From contig ML133394.1 in the NCBI GenBank assembly GCA_003864495.1, positions 124,001 to 188,000 on the forward strand: a DNA stretch of 64,000 nucleotides. The letters run 5' to 3'. Origin of the DNA: Nemopilema nomurai. Its lineage: Eukaryota > Cnidaria > Scyphozoa > Rhizostomeae > Rhizostomatidae. The position numbers were made by a program, and so were the translations under genes. Numbering within the stretch: position 1 is the stretch's first letter; the number at the start of each line of letters is the position of its first letter. The notes under the pieces were generated by a model, which made no database searches, was not told where the DNA came from, and worked only from the letters and a program-made list of their open reading frames with translations. Positions 1 to 14,000 of this stretch are shown in pieces.

Positions 1-337
1 GGGAAAGGGCGATGTCCGGCTTTATGTTCCACGATTCACGCGCGACAGTGTTTTGAATCTCCCGGACACTGTATGCAAAAGGCAGAGCATACGAAATTGT
101 TTATGCAAAAAATATCATGGGTCTTTAAAGTAATGTGCCACAAGTCTTTCATGATAGGCAAGGAAGATGAAATCAAAGTTGAAAATAGCCATTTGGGAAA
201 ACAGGAGTCAGTGAAAACTATATGCAAAGGTAGTCCTAGTATTTGTTCACTCCTTTATTGACATAAAATATGATTTATCAAATATCTCATTAAAACATCA
301 CAGCTTTAGGTTGTTTAAAAGACACTCTAAACTTTAC
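1..337 (-). other. Part of the last intron of TRPA copy A
   Basis: The splice donor GTAAAG follows the last readable exon at 338. I find no acceptor followed by a coiled-coil reading frame between here and the window edge. The small ORFs on both strands are uninformative. Inference: the final coding exon lies beyond position 1. Confidence 0.5.
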
Positions 338-3300
338 CTTTTCCAAAAGCTCTTTTCGTTGGGCTTCTCAGTATGGAACCGCTTGTAAACACATTTGACG
401 AGAAACTTTGGCGATTTATCAATCAGATCCTTCATGTATCGGGCTTGTTGTTTCATGACGTTGTGTTTTGCTGACTTACGTATGCTCTCTATGTCTCCAA
501 CAGCTAAACCAACCTTTAGAAAGTAAATTGAACTGTAGAGAGGAACATGTTTTATCAAGGCCAATAAGAGCAGATTAATGCCTTGTTGGTATTGGATTAA
601 CAGTTAACTAAGGCAGAATTTTTACATACGACGAAAACCTGAATTCTAAAGGCTTTTGTAGAATAATCAATATGAAAATGGCACTAAATGTGAAAATTGA
701 CCTGTCTTTCACCCTATTATGAGCTGGATCATCCTTTAGTTTCAAAAAACGGTAGAAGCATCTCTCATTGTTTTCAATTGTGTGTTTATCCTTCATTAAC
801 ATTTACGTACCCATATGAATACAAGAAATTCGAAAATTGCATTCAATCCCATCATGATGAGATTGCTGTATTGGTAAAAATAAAAAGATCACTCACCAGA
901 AGGTTCATTAGGGCGACGGGTAACATGATGATAAATATGGCGTAGATAAGATAGGACACCCACGGCAAGGGAACATTGGGCAATGCCGTCTTGCTGTCCT
1001 TTGTTCCCACAGAATTTGGGAGCGTACCCTCAAACTCCAGTTCGCCACTTAGCATGACAAAAGTCTTCATGAAACTGTTTTGCGTGTCTTTAAAAACAAT
1101 TTGCGTGAGAAATAACTGGTTGAACGATAACGAGAAGGCTAATAGCAGCGGGGTGAACACGAATAAAACGCGTATCAGCGTGAAAATAACTTGTGTAAAC
1201 ATAACCACGTATATGTTGAACATGGGACTCCGGCGAAGGAATAGAAGGACGTTTAACCAGCCGAAGAACAAGGAGCAAACAGCGAAGAAAAGCTCGGTCC
1301 CTTTGCTGCTGTAATTCATGAAAAGGAATCCGCTCAGGTACGAAAAGGCCGAAACAAGCACTTTCCATTCCAGAATGTTAGACATTTCCTTGAAATATCG
1401 GCAGCCCAGTGCAAGAACTTGGATACACTCCTTCACGGCTGTTATGCTCAAGAAGATGAAAATGAAGTAGGCAAGGACTTTCCCTGATTCACTTTTTGAT
1501 GGAATATGTACAGAAGACAAGCTCGGGGTTATCGTAGCATTTGTAACATTCGTTGTCGCAATGAGCTTCATGTCCCTGTGAATCGATATAGCAATAACCG
1601 TTAAATGAGGAAAGCAACAAGCAGTTTAATGATATGCTTGTTAATGGCAAAAAGCCTAAAGTGTCTTAAAAATGAATAATTTTACTTTCAACCCCATTCC
1701 TACCGATGGTATGCTACGAGTAATCGCAAATCTTTTAAAGAAAGTGTACAGGTATGAATAAAATGAGCAAAGCGGTTAAGAAGTGTTTTTATCGACACGA
1801 AATACTTTTCATCATGTTTATAATTTTACGTAATCGAAGATACAACAGAGTAAAGAGAGAAAAAAAGTGTCTTACGCTTCTCTTTCAAGGATGATGAGAA
1901 CTGTCAGCGAGATGATGAAAATGAGATAGATGAGAAACGAGAAGTAGTACACGATCCCTCCCACGCTAGACCACATGACATTGATCAGTTTTTGGGTCAA
2001 TGGGTGAGCAAGGCACTCCTCCCTATCCATCTCCGCCATTATTGCTGGACCAAAATACAAATCAGGGACAAACATATCGTCGCTCGAGCATGGATTTCCT
2101 TGCAAAGCTGAGAAATCGTAGCTGATTTCAAACTCTAGGCAGCTTCGCCGCTGGCCAGAAATGCTGATTCCCTTGTCCAGGATCTTTAAGACCGCGTCAG
2201 GGTATTTTCTAATCATTATTGGCATCAAAGTGCTAAGTTGAAGGTTGTTGTGCTTCACAGCATCCTGAAAGCTGGAATACAAGAAAGCCATAAACAGAAA
2301 CATCATTTTCGTGATCATTAACATCTTTATCATATCAGAGTTGGTCATGATATTGATAGTCATAAATTTCATCATAATCGTAGAACATCGTAAAAAACAC
2401 TCGGTTAATCATCAATATCATCCTTTATGGATTTTCACGATGTCATGATTCCAATATGGCAATTACTATCATCAGTATGAATCATTTTTAATCATGATCA
2501 CCATTGTTTGTTTATAATCATATAAATTTTAGTCAAAACAATTGACTACAATATCATCATAATCACTTCAAGTAATCAACAGTTTACATCAAAGTAACGA
2601 TACTAATCACTAATAATCACTAGTGTCATCATTAGCGTCATCTTACCTATAGTGATCTATGATGGCTTCAACGATCCCTTCAAAGTCGCTGTTTAAGGCC
2701 TCTTCCAGTGCGCCAAACCTGCAATTGGGCGTTCCAATGTGGTTCACAGCCAGCTTGTCAAGTAACATCGTCATTGCTTCGACGTTGCCCGAAGTTATAG
2801 CAACATTCAAGTCTGTAATTAACAAGTCAGTCTTTGCATCGATAAGCAGCTTCAGAACATCGCTCTTGTTGTTAACTATTGCAACATGTAAAGGCTTGTG
2901 TCCATCTTTGTCCAGTATATTTACATCTGCCTTTGAGTTAATCAAATGATAGCAGATGAACCTATCAGGAAGGAACCATTTCAGATGAACCATTTCAGTG
3001 CACTAGCTCAAAAAGGGGATTTCATGTTGGGTTTTCTGTGGGAGGATACTACATAATACGAGCCGTGAATGTTCAGTACTCATGATATGTAAGGAAATAA
3101 GTGTTCGTTTTGCGATTAAAAAATCTTTACTGAGGCTGTTTGATAGCTCACCGATGACCTTGAATTGCCGCCAAATGGAGTGCAGTTTGTTTGTTGTTGT
3201 CCTGCATGTTGACGTATTCTAAAGGCCAAATGTCAATCAATTTCTTTAGGCACGTTAGTTTGCCTAACTCGGCAGCCATATGAATCAGCGTCTTTTTGTT

Positions 3301-6300
3301 CTCACAGTATATGATGGTGCCAGAGCAACGATTCAACAACATCTCAAGGATCTGTGTGGAAAACAAACTCACTGCCAACTCAACTAACAAAAACAACCTG
3401 ACAAATACATTGTATATCGGATGTAAAATACAAAAATGATAGATCGAAAGCAACGGTGCTTTTGTCACTTTAAGTCAGATGCATAGGAACAGAGGGGGGC
3501 ATAGAGAGCACATGTCATTAGGCATCTATGTTGTCACTTCATGCCAACGAAAGTGCCTCTCCAGTACGTACATGGTTGCCTCCTCCTAAAATTGTTTCCG
3601 ACGTCCTTGCCTCGTCTATATTTCATGACTGAGTATGCAATGGATTTTTTTCAACTATAGATCACCTGTAGCACATTCGAAGAAACAAAGGAGGGCAATT
3701 TACAGTTGGTTCCTTATCACTATGAAAAGGCTAGTTTTGACACCGATTTTGATAACGAGCTTTTATATGATTTGAAGGGGCGAAAGATGTGTTTTACTTT
3801 ATCAACTTCTAATTGATGAAAGACTGCTTCTCAGACTGACCCTTTCATTGCCAGAAAGAACAGCTTCGTGCATAATCAATCTGTCGTTGATATTCCTTCT
3901 GAAAATCAGCCCGTTGCCTCCGTACTGCAACAACAAAGGCATGATCTGGCAGTCATCCTCCTTCACAGCATAGTGCAAGCAGCAGCAAAGCTTCGAGTCC
4001 ACCCGGTTGCTATCTGCTCCGCTTTCCAACAAGAGTTTCGTCACTTCGTGTTTGCATCGCGAGACGGAGAAGAACAACGGAGTCCAGCCATCCTCGTTCA
4101 CAGCCTCGATGTTTGCACCGTTAGCCAGAAGGAGGCTGACTGCATCTGCTTTGCCGTTCATTGCAGCTCTAGCAGAAGATGACAATAGTTTCCCTGGATT
4201 AATAGTCTCGAAAGTTTGCGGATGAATGGGCACAACAATGGGACCAAATTCTTAAGAAAGAGGCTAAGATGCCAAGAGATGAACAATTGTGGCTTACATG
4301 TCATACATTTACGGCACGGCAAGAAGCGTAGCAATTGACATGATATCTCGCCTGGGTATATTGCACCTGGAGTGAAAGATTTTACTCGAATAGGTAGCCT
4401 TTATGAAAGGAAAGATGACAAATGTTGGCAGCATCAAACTTTAGATTTTTGGTTGCAATGAAGAATACTTTGTCGCGTTTCATTTGGTTAAAGGAAAGAA
4501 CTAATAAATTCGCAAAGATAGATGCCTGCAGGTAGATATGTTATCACAATAGTCACCTTTCTGCATGCTTACAACAACAACAGCAAAAAATCTTTCAAGG
4601 TTGGACCAGGAAGTTTTTACAAAGGCCATCTGGAGTATTGGTTTATCAATGACGCTTTACTTGTAGGAAAAAACTCGCTTCGTGATAACAGTTTGTTTTA
4701 GAGACCAAATGTTACTACGTTTAGCAAGATACAATTAGCGAACATAATGCACTTCCAGCAGACACTTGAACAGTGGTACTTACTTGTGCAGTGCAGTATT
4801 CCCATACCGATCAGAGGCATTAACGGCCGCTCCACCATCCAGAAACAGCTTCATGACATCGACATGACCGTCTCCTGCGGCCATCTCAAGAGCATTCGGC
4901 ACGGTGCCATAGCTCTGGTTCACTTTGACTCCCGAATCCATGATCAACTTCACGGTCTCTATGTGGCCCATCTTTGCTGCTATTTGAAGGGCGCTGAAGT
5001 TATCGTTCCTCGGGATGTCCAGAAATTTGCTGCGACATTCTGTGTCTGGACACCCTAGTTCAAAGATTCATGAAACTGAGGCTACTTTGCCAGACGAAAC
5101 ATTATGAGACAGAAGTGGCATTATAAGGTACAAGCAAAGTGAGGCCAACTGCTACAGCAATTAACATAACTACAGCCTGGGGCTTAACGAAAAAGAGAAT
5201 ACCCTTTCAATGCATAAAGCAGTTGCTCGCAGTACAATGAGGTATTTGTTGGAATCTTTATTAGAGTTTTTCTGGGCAAAAATGAGACTGGGTAGCAATT
5301 AAAAAACTGTCTGGGAAGATTATCTTTGTCACACATTGCACTCTAATACTAGCAGAGCTGTCTTTTGGTGCGCCAATCGTCTCTTCAAGTAGAAGTCAGC
5401 ATTACATTGCCAAGAGTTTGGTCCACAACCTTTTAACAGTAGAACCTTCATCGCATCAACGTGGTTTAATAGGCTTGCCAAGTGCAGCGGTGTCTCTCCG
5501 TTTGAGTTTTTGGCCATTACCTTGGCTTCGCAAGACAGCAGTTTCTCGCACAACTGTGCATCACCCTGCAACGCAGCATAGTGCAGTGCGGTGTATTCAA
5601 AATGGGTCTGGGAATAGACCAAGAACGGGCACCTCATTAGAATCTTAACCGCCATGCCTCGCAAGCCTCGTTCTATTGCCAGGTGAAGCGCGTTGTTTCC
5701 ATGGCGATCGATCTTCTTCAAGCCTGCACCACGGTCCATGAATAGGGTGGCCATGGGGACGTTGCCATGCCTGTGAAAAAAACTGTGGCTCATGAGACAA
5801 AGCATTCTACTTGGAGTTACAAGTATTTCTCAACCTAAAGCACCAGTATTGATAGCTTGCAAAAACTTTTCATGTGCTGCTTGGTTTTCTTTTCAACTTC
5901 AATGAACATCATTTTTCAGAATTAAAAGTGGAGTTGCCTTTCGTATTAAATTGACGCCTTATAAACTGAAATGCTGTTGTTGTTGCATTTAAAAGGCTTT
6001 GCGTACAACATATTGCTTCTTTCACCGCTTGCAAAGATGATCGATGGGAGAGCTACTTGATATCTTCTTAGATTATACCGTTTTTAGTTTCAGCATAGTC
6101 AATATAAAGAAGGACCTTCTGTTGACTATGGTTAAAGGAATAAAGGAGTTGGTATTTGGTATCTAAATATAAGGAGCATGATATGGATCTTGTTTTGGGT
6201 GAACAAATATTATGAGGTACAAAACTTCACGATTGCGAGAAGCAGCAGAAATATGACTTTAAGCATACTTTGGTACTTTTTCGTCCGATTCGTACTTTGG

Positions 6301-7664
6301 TACAAATAAATAGTAAGTTGCGAATCGAAGACTCTAGTGAGCTGCAAGGAGAGCATGTGATTGGCTGTCTAGTGACCAACCAGCGTCCACTTCGCACATT
6401 CCCAAATGAAAGCTCTTTCTGTCTACATAGAATCGGATTTTCCATTGAAATTTAGACAGGCTCGAAAACCTCTTGATGAAAAGGTGACCTAGCTTGCCCA
6501 ATATCTGGAAAATTGTCGTTCGACATGTTTCGACACAATCTGGATTTTGTAAAAGGTATTTTGTATCAAACTTAATTTGGGCATTGCATGTTTTGCAATT
6601 TCAACTCGGCTGCTCTCTTTCTGAACGGGTTTTTGTCCTTATGATATTTTGGACATACTCTTTTATCCGTTCTTCTAACTCTGAGTAGTGCGTCCTACTA
6701 CATAGCTTCACATCGGCAAGAAAATTCATAAACTAGCGAACTTTTTGTTGAGCAGGAAGGCAATCCTTATGTGTAGACAGAAGCATTATGTTAGCCTAAT
6801 AGATCACATGAGGATTTACAGACAAAAAACAGAAATTTATGGCTTTTTAAATTTTCTTTTGAAATCTTAGTGAAATACCACCAAGTCAAGGTAACTTTAG
6901 ATAGACAGGCAAGTTTTCAGAACCAAACTGCTTGGCCAACATAGAATTAGCAACTTTTTCCGTGAAACGCGTAGAAATAATGTCGTCAGAGTAACTATTT
7001 TCTACCTCAGGTAATATCGGGCACCTTTTATTGTATTGACTGGTGAAGTTAGCTTAGTCTTAGGGCAAATCATAAGCGCCTGGTGAGCGAACGTTTTGAT
7101 GAGACCCATTTCACTTTCTAAAAAGCTAAAGGAACATCTTGTTCATAAAACAAATACAGAATAAGTGTTTGAAGGAACATCTCTTGACGTCGCCTTATAG
7201 ATGACGGTTTTTGCATCATGTTTAAACCAGATGAGCAGTTCATCTTTCTCTAATTCATGCCTGTTGTTGAATTCCTTTATGACTGAAGGTTACCTCAGTG
7301 CAAGATGAAACGGCGTTTCCCCATTCCTTGACTCCACATCCAGGTAGACGCCATTGTCCAGCAGGAGTCTTGCAGCCACAACCGAAGGCTGTAGCGCTGC
7401 ATAATGCAAGGCGGAGAATCCCTCAAAGTCGAGCATACACGCAGCTTTATCGACTGCCTGATATCCAAAGGCCAGCAGTTGGGCGACAAGTTTGTACAGC
7501 TCCTCGACTCGACTATGCTTAACATGTTCGTGCATTGAAAAATTAATAACAGTCGAAGGTGCCGCGTCCTGCCGTTCGATTGGCTGTGGCTCGTTTTCCA
7601 GGTTGTTGCTGATGATTTCATTCCTGTTACTCAAAGGAAACGAAGAATAAATACTCTTTTCCAT
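338..7664 (-). CDS. TRPA-type ankyrin-repeat cation channel, copy A (3' end lies off the window)
   Basis: A non-selective cation channel of the TRPA family, expected in the plasma membrane as a tetramer, with sensory roles in relatives. Exons read on the minus strand: 7664-7294, 5770-5430, 5054-4784, 4168-3841, 3351-3152, 2961-2647, 2271-1876, 1575-897 and 513-338, giving about 1025 residues. The first six exons encode stacked ankyrin repeats (motifs such as GNNALHLAIERG, GETPLHLASLLNH). The next two hold the S1-S6 channel domain, with N-glycosylation sequons between S1 and S2 and a pore reading LSGELEF. The 513-338 exon begins VGLAVGDIESIRK, the TRPA-specific helix after S6. The start is the ATG at 7664; the reading frame runs further upstream to a stop but without another ATG. 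The last exon (the coiled-coil tail in copy B) is not found in 1-337 and must lie to the left. Exon lengths and phases match copy B almost exactly. Confidence 0.9.
2330..2640. repeat. ATCAT/ATGAT-rich simple-sequence tract
   Basis: The intron between two TRPA copy A exons is dominated by degenerate repeats of ATCAT, AATCAT and TATCAT. It is low-complexity, with no ORF or splice signal inside. It continues a little into the minus-strand polypyrimidine region upstream of the 2271-1876 exon. Confidence 0.6.
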
Positions 7665-10600
7665 CCCAGTATTCCAGGTATGCAAAGGCGGCTGGCTATC
7701 TGTCGGTATATCCTTATGGCATCATCGCTTCCAAGCACTGGCTACTACCTGGAAATTTCCTATCAGATTTCCCAATCAGGCTTGCATCGGTAAATCAGCT
7801 CTATTTATGACGCATATTCTATAGTCTTTGCCTCAGTCTCAGGTCGTTGCGTTGATAGCAAAATATTTACAGGCAGTAAATTAATGAAAACGGCCTTAAG
7901 ATTATTGTCCTCGTCAAGGATCGCTGCTTTAATTCAAACAAATTGTTTACAGAGCCTTGGCTAACAAAGAATTCACAACATGCATGCCAAATAGAATTTT
8001 GTATTCAGATCATGAACCGTTAGCTTAGTACGTTTGCTGAGGAACACAGGTATAGGGATTGGAGTACACAACCATTTTGCTATAAACGACGCAAAGATAC
8101 TAAAATAGATTAGTGCAAAGTTTGAATCTACTGGGAAAGTGAAAATGTCTATTGGGAGAGTTGGTGATGTTCTTCTTGAATGTTCAGCTAAATCTTCAAT
8201 ATTTATGAACAGTAGTTGATTTTTGAAATCGCTTCGTTCATCTTAATTTTATTGACTTGCACCCTATGCTTCACAGTGATTTTCTATATGCGAGCTTTCA
8301 TAGACCCCATTCTAGTAGAGTAATTAGATTAAGTGCCAGACTTTTGCTTTGATTACAATCAAGGAAACTTGCAATCAAGAAAGTCTCAGTGTTAACTGTA
8401 GTAATTAAGAGGAATACTGAGGTGTCTGTGCCCCCAAATTACACTGGGCACTCTGAAAATCAAACTATGAAGAGAATGACGTAAATCACACAAAGCAAGG
8501 GACCTAAGTCGGATCCTTGTGGGACTTATTGTTACTATTAGCTTTGCAGCCGTGCTTCACTGAAACAGGTTATACTTATTCCATTAGAATCAAAAGTTTC
8601 AATTTTTAGCAACAATTTTTCTCACGTCCATTCAAGAATTTTTTGTCTTTAAGGCTTTATATACTAGCTCTTCTTCAAAAGTTCTTCTTTTTGATTAACT
8701 TAACAATGATGCTGAGGCATTAAACAGTTATTCAGATTTCAAAAAAGAGATTGTCTGTTTCGTTGATCATGCTGATTTGCTGTTTTTCTTGTATAATTTC
8801 CGAAGACAGCAAAGGCCCACAATCCTGTCTGCTTTGACTCGCGGTTTATTCTTAGTCTAACTTTTGGCACAGCGCGAACTGCCTTGGTACGACTCAAAGT
8901 TTTGAAACACATTATTGCAACCATCTTTGGGAGTATGTTTACGCGTAATAACCCTTAGTCTGTGGCACTGTGCCCGCTCCTAGCGAAAACATAGTTGTGC
9001 AATTTTCGCTCTCACTTCCTGGCAACTTGTTTTGGGCAAGGTGACCCAAAACTAAGCCATGCTCTAAAATTGAAAATGATCACACAACAATAGAATCTGT
9101 TTCGCTTTTTGACGCCATTCATCGACTTCGTTAAAACACGTGCAGCAAAACAACAAACGTACTTGCAGAGAGGAAAAGTAAAGAAATCGATTTTCATGCT
9201 CAGCTACCCTTTCTGCTGGCTCCAATAACTTGATCGTTTAGCAACGTTGACCTCCTAAAGAATAAAATCTCTTAACAGGGATCTCAGACTTACTGGTGTT
9301 TTCAATTCTCAAAAAACGCTGCTCGATGCATCGAATACTTTGCTTGGGAAATGAGGTTTTTGAGAGCTTCGCCTATAGTTGATTTCGACGAGGGGCAAAT
9401 CACTTCAAAAAGTCTCGTACACCTTATGTGAAAATCGTATTGTTTTATTAAAAAAACCCTGGAAATCCTATTGCTTTCGTGGAAATCTCGTACGCTATTT
9501 GCAAGAGTGAATTGTCCCCCGGATTTCGACATCAACAACAACAACACTAGCGCCTGCACTGACTGGATAAAACCAAACCGCTGATCACTTTAAGGGACCA
9601 GTGGCCTCTGGTGAGAACAGAAGAAACTTTTGATACCCTATTCCCAGGAAGGCTATCAGCAAGCTTATCTGTTTACTTCGGCGCTGAGCAAAGAAAGACG
9701 ATCGAATTCTATTGAAATCGGAGCTTCATTATCAAAAAAGGTGCCACTGAATTTGGCAAAGTTTGGACAAGTAGCTCTTTGAAACGAGGACGGTTTTATT
9801 ACTATGCCTTTGACTGCCTTTTATGTTGAAGTTGCTGTAGAGAATTGATATACTGCGATTTCATTGTTTAATTCTATGTATAGAACAAGAGAGCATAATA
9901 GAAGAATGGTTAACGATGTTAATGAGGACTGGTTCTAGAATGAGGATGAACAAAATCGCCCTTTGGAGTCAATATAAGTTTATGATTGTTCCTTCCTGTT
10001 ACGAATCTTTCTGATACATAAAAAGCAACACGAAACTTTGCGAAAGATAAGGCTGATCCTTCATGTACAAAACAAAAACGTTGTTCAAAGAAATAGTGAA
10101 CAGATTTGATGTGTTCATTTTAGTTTGCTATGAACCTTTTATGGACGTGTTTTTCAAATAGAGATATAATTAGTATGTCATTAGGTTAAAACAAACTCTC
10201 GAAGCTTTCTTCTCTTTAACATCTGCAATTTCACACGCATCCTAGCAACATGTATAAATATAAATCAGCCCTCTTTGTTCCCTTTTAAGGGAAAAGGCAG
10301 ATTGGTTCAACATGCAAAGGCATATTCACGGTATCGTACAATAAGCAATTGACGTTCCTTGTTAGTTTAATTCTCTTTTAGACAGCCTTTCGCAATCCTC
10401 CTGCCAAGAACTTTATATTAAGGACTATTAGGTGATTACAAGCATAGCTAGTGTCACAGAATGTAATATAATATTCTTTGTCAATTTTTTCCTTCCTTCC
10501 AAGTTAGTCAACACGAAAATCTGACCTTTAAGGACACTTTTTGAGTCATCAAACATTCTGTCAAGTCAAGTAGCGTCATTCGCCAATTTCAATTGCGTCA

Positions 10601-11041
10601 CTCGTAAACTGTCTTTAAACCTTTTTGCACTCGAAATTTTGTTCTGATGGTTTAAGACTTTTCGACAACTGCTGTCGGCATGCTGAACAGGCTCCAAGTG
10701 ACTGCCTATTCTGTTCTTTCTCTCGTTCTGGCTGTGAAAGTTCCCTAATCAATTCGACAAAAACAACGTCACGGTCTGATTATCTCACGTTTACCAAAGA
10801 AATGGATAGCACAATAAAACAAAGGCTATCCTCTGCAGTTTTCCAACCAGTGTTTGATTGAAAAGGATAAAAACAACAAAGCTTTTGGATGCAATGTCTT
10901 AGGTATGGGCATCACATTCTGGCTAAATCCGGGCAAACTCCCTATTATCTATCTTGGATCGCATCGAACACTTTTCGTTGATCGCACAAAATGCTTGGGC
11001 ACTTGTGATAACTCTTGGTAGCCTGAAAAGAAGCAATCACG
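7665..11041. other. Intergenic region between the two divergent TRPA genes
   Basis: About 3.4 kb separates the two start codons. No convincing exon is visible; short ORFs at 8739-8924, 9012-9197, 9302-9559 and 10625-10861 lack domains, and several lack a true ATG. A TATA-like run (TATAAATATAAA) at about 10253-10264 and a possible 3' splice site at about 11022, just before the copy B ATG, would fit a promoter with a 5' UTR intron, but this is weak. The region presumably holds both promoters. Confidence 0.5.
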
Positions 11042-14000
11042 ATGCGACAAGAAATAGAACTGTCGATTCAGATCAAGAGCCCTAATCTGGGATACGAAAA
11101 CACTTCTGTGTTGAATGGAGACGACTTTGCATTGCACCGCTTGATCAAGGATGGAAAAATGGAAGACCTCTATCAAATGATCACCGACATGAGCAATATA
11201 TCCCAAGACCATCTCAACCAACTAGCTGGAGCACTGGATAACAGTGGCCTCTCGGCACTGCATTACGCAGCACTTAGGACAACGGTTGTTGCTGCTCGGT
11301 GTCTCCTTGAAAACGGGGTGTACATTGACACTGTATCAGGCGCAGGAGAAACACCACTGCATACTGCACTGAGGTACAGTGTGTACTCACTTGATATCTT
11401 TTTTTTAGTGTAGCTCCCCCGTTTTTTGGCATCTTTAGGCAATCAAAGCCATTGGACTAAATTTAAACACTTATGTAAACAGCAGTGTGTTATGCAGACG
11501 TGGTGTTCGAAACAAATTGGAAATGGGCCAGCGAGGTTCCAGTGGAATTTGGAGTCTTATTTAAGCTCTTCTAAAGATTAATAGGTCTTACCAAGCAGGT
11601 GGTTTGGCAATCACAAATTGTATCTGGCGTCAACGCCCACCACGCCCATGATATACCACTTAATTTTTCACAGGATCTCGTAAAAGGTTTTATTTAGAAA
11701 AGCCCCAATATTATAATTTCCTTTGTCAGTGCTCACTTCAAGCCCTAGATAACGGTTAAATTTATCACTTTTATTATTAAAGTTCCGAGTTCTCTGCCTC
11801 ACTTTTCTTAAAGGACGCTTTAAGATTTTTCTGTTGTAGAACAACCCTTCTAACATTCTTCGTCTTCAAGCCAGCAAATTTTGCATTTTGCAGGTACAGA
11901 AGCACCGCTGTGGCCAATCTGCTGATTAGGAATAAGGCCAGTTTGACAGCTACTGATCCTCGCGGAAATAATGCCCTGCACCTTGCACTGGAGAACGGCG
12001 AACGTGAAGTGGCCGTTTTGATGCTAAAAAGAGACCCATTGTTAGTTGGTTCTCAAAATGAGGCTGGATTCACTGCTCTACACTTTGTTGCAATGTTGGG
12101 AGATACGGAACTGTGTGAGGCACTATTGGCACTTACAGGGAGGATCACTGCCAAAAATGTGAATGGAGAGACACCTTTGCATTTGGCCAGTTTAATGAAT
12201 CACGTTGAAGTCTTGAAGCTGCTTTTGGAAAAGGGTGCGTTTGCCGGCGTTTATACAATTGTTTATATCACTTTGTTCTCACTTGTAGCTACACTGCAAT
12301 GAATTATCAAGACAGTTGCATATCCGATTCTTTGGTTGTCTTAGATTTGCACTCCCCTCCGATCCAGACAATTCTTGTGTTCGCTTAGATTTGCTTTACT
12401 CCTCCGATCCAGACATTTCTTGTGTTCCCTTAGATTTGCACTCCTCCTCGGATCCAGACAATTCTTGTGTTCGCTTAGATTTGCTCTCCTCCTCGGATCC
12501 AGACAATTCTTGTGTTCGCTTAGATTTGCTCCCCTCCTCGGATCCAGACAATTCTTGTGTTCGCTTAGATATGCTCTCCTCCTCGGATCCAGACAATTCT
12601 TGTGTTCGCTTAGATATGCTCCCCTCCTCGGATCCAGACAATTCTTGTGTTCGCTTGGATTTGCTCTCCTCCTCGGATCCAGACAATTCTTGTGTTCGCT
12701 TGGATTTGCTCTCCTCCTCGGATCCAGACAATTCTTGTGTTCGCTTGGATTTGCTCTCCTCCTCGGATCCAGACAATTCTTGTGTTCGCTTAGATATGCT
12801 CTCCTCCTCGGATCCAGACAATCATTGTGTTCGCTTAGATTTGCACTCCTCCTCCAATCCAGACAATTCTTGTGTTCGCTTAGATTTGCTCTCCTCCTCG
12901 GATCCAGACATTTCTTGTGTTCGCTTAGATATGCTCTCCTCCTCCGATCCAGACAATTCTTGTGTTCGCTTAGATATGCTCTCCTCCTCGGATCCAGACA
13001 ATTCTTGTGTTCGCTTAGATATGCTCTCCTCCTCGGATCCAGACAATTCTTGTGTTCGCTTGGATTTGCTCTCCTCTCGGATCCAGACAATTCTTGTGTT
13101 CGCTTAGATATGCTCTCCTCCTCGGATCCAGACAATTCTTGTGTTCGCTTAGATATGCTCTCCTCCTCGGATCCAGACAATTCTTGTGTTCGCTTAGATA
13201 TGCTCTCCTCCTCGGATCCAGACATTTCTTGTGTTCGCTTAGATATGCTCTCCTCCTCGGATCCAGACATTTCTTGTGTTCGCTTAGATATGCTCTCCTC
13301 CTCGGATCCAGACAATTCTTGTGTTCGCTTAGATATGCTCTCCTCCTCGGATCCAGACAATTCTTGTGTTCGCTTGGATTTGCTCTCCTCCTCGGATCCA
13401 GACAATTCTTGTGTTCGCTTGGATTTGCTCTCCTCCTCGGATCCAGACAATTCTTGTGTTCGCTTAGATATGCTCTCCTCCTCGGATCCAGACAATCATT
13501 GTGTTCGCTTAGATTTGCACTCCTCCTCCAATCCAGACAATTCTTGTGTTCGCTTAGATTTGCTCTCCTCCTCCGATCCAGACATGCTTTTGTTTCGTAT
13601 TGCTTCAAAATGGAAGCTTTCCCAAACTATGAAACTACCAAGCTTCAATGGAACCATGACACATTTAGGATCTGCTTCGTCCCACTTTTACTTTTACAAG
13701 GTATTTAAGTGGAGACTCACTATCAAAATGCCTTTGGGACTACATTCAGTTCTGACTCTAGTGTCTTTGAAAGCTGATAAAGACATAGTATATTCACAGC
13801 GATGAATCCTTTTCAGCTAATGTACCAGCAGTATGTATTAAAAGTTTTGATCATAACGTTTTGATAGAATGGAGGTTGAATTTGATCTTCAGGTCGGCAA
13901 TGCAACGAAGACCTGACGAAGTTGCTGAGCATGCCAAGAAATGACAAACTAACTGCACTGCACATTGCAGTGAAAATGGGGCACTGGGAAGGAGTGAATC

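Noticed and set aside
10625..10861. 78-codon plus ORF upstream of TRPA copy B
   Set aside because: It begins at a non-ATG codon, has no domain and no splice link to the channel gene.
12340..13584. CRISPR-like array
   Set aside because: Units are contiguous with no unique spacers, and the context is a spliced animal gene. The same applies to the arrays at 28333, 42700 and 44113.
12316..13805. Long ORFs on both strands (up to 476 codons) through the minisatellite
   Set aside because: They result from a 45-bp period without stops and lie wholly within an intron whose flanking exons join in frame; composition is only repeat units.
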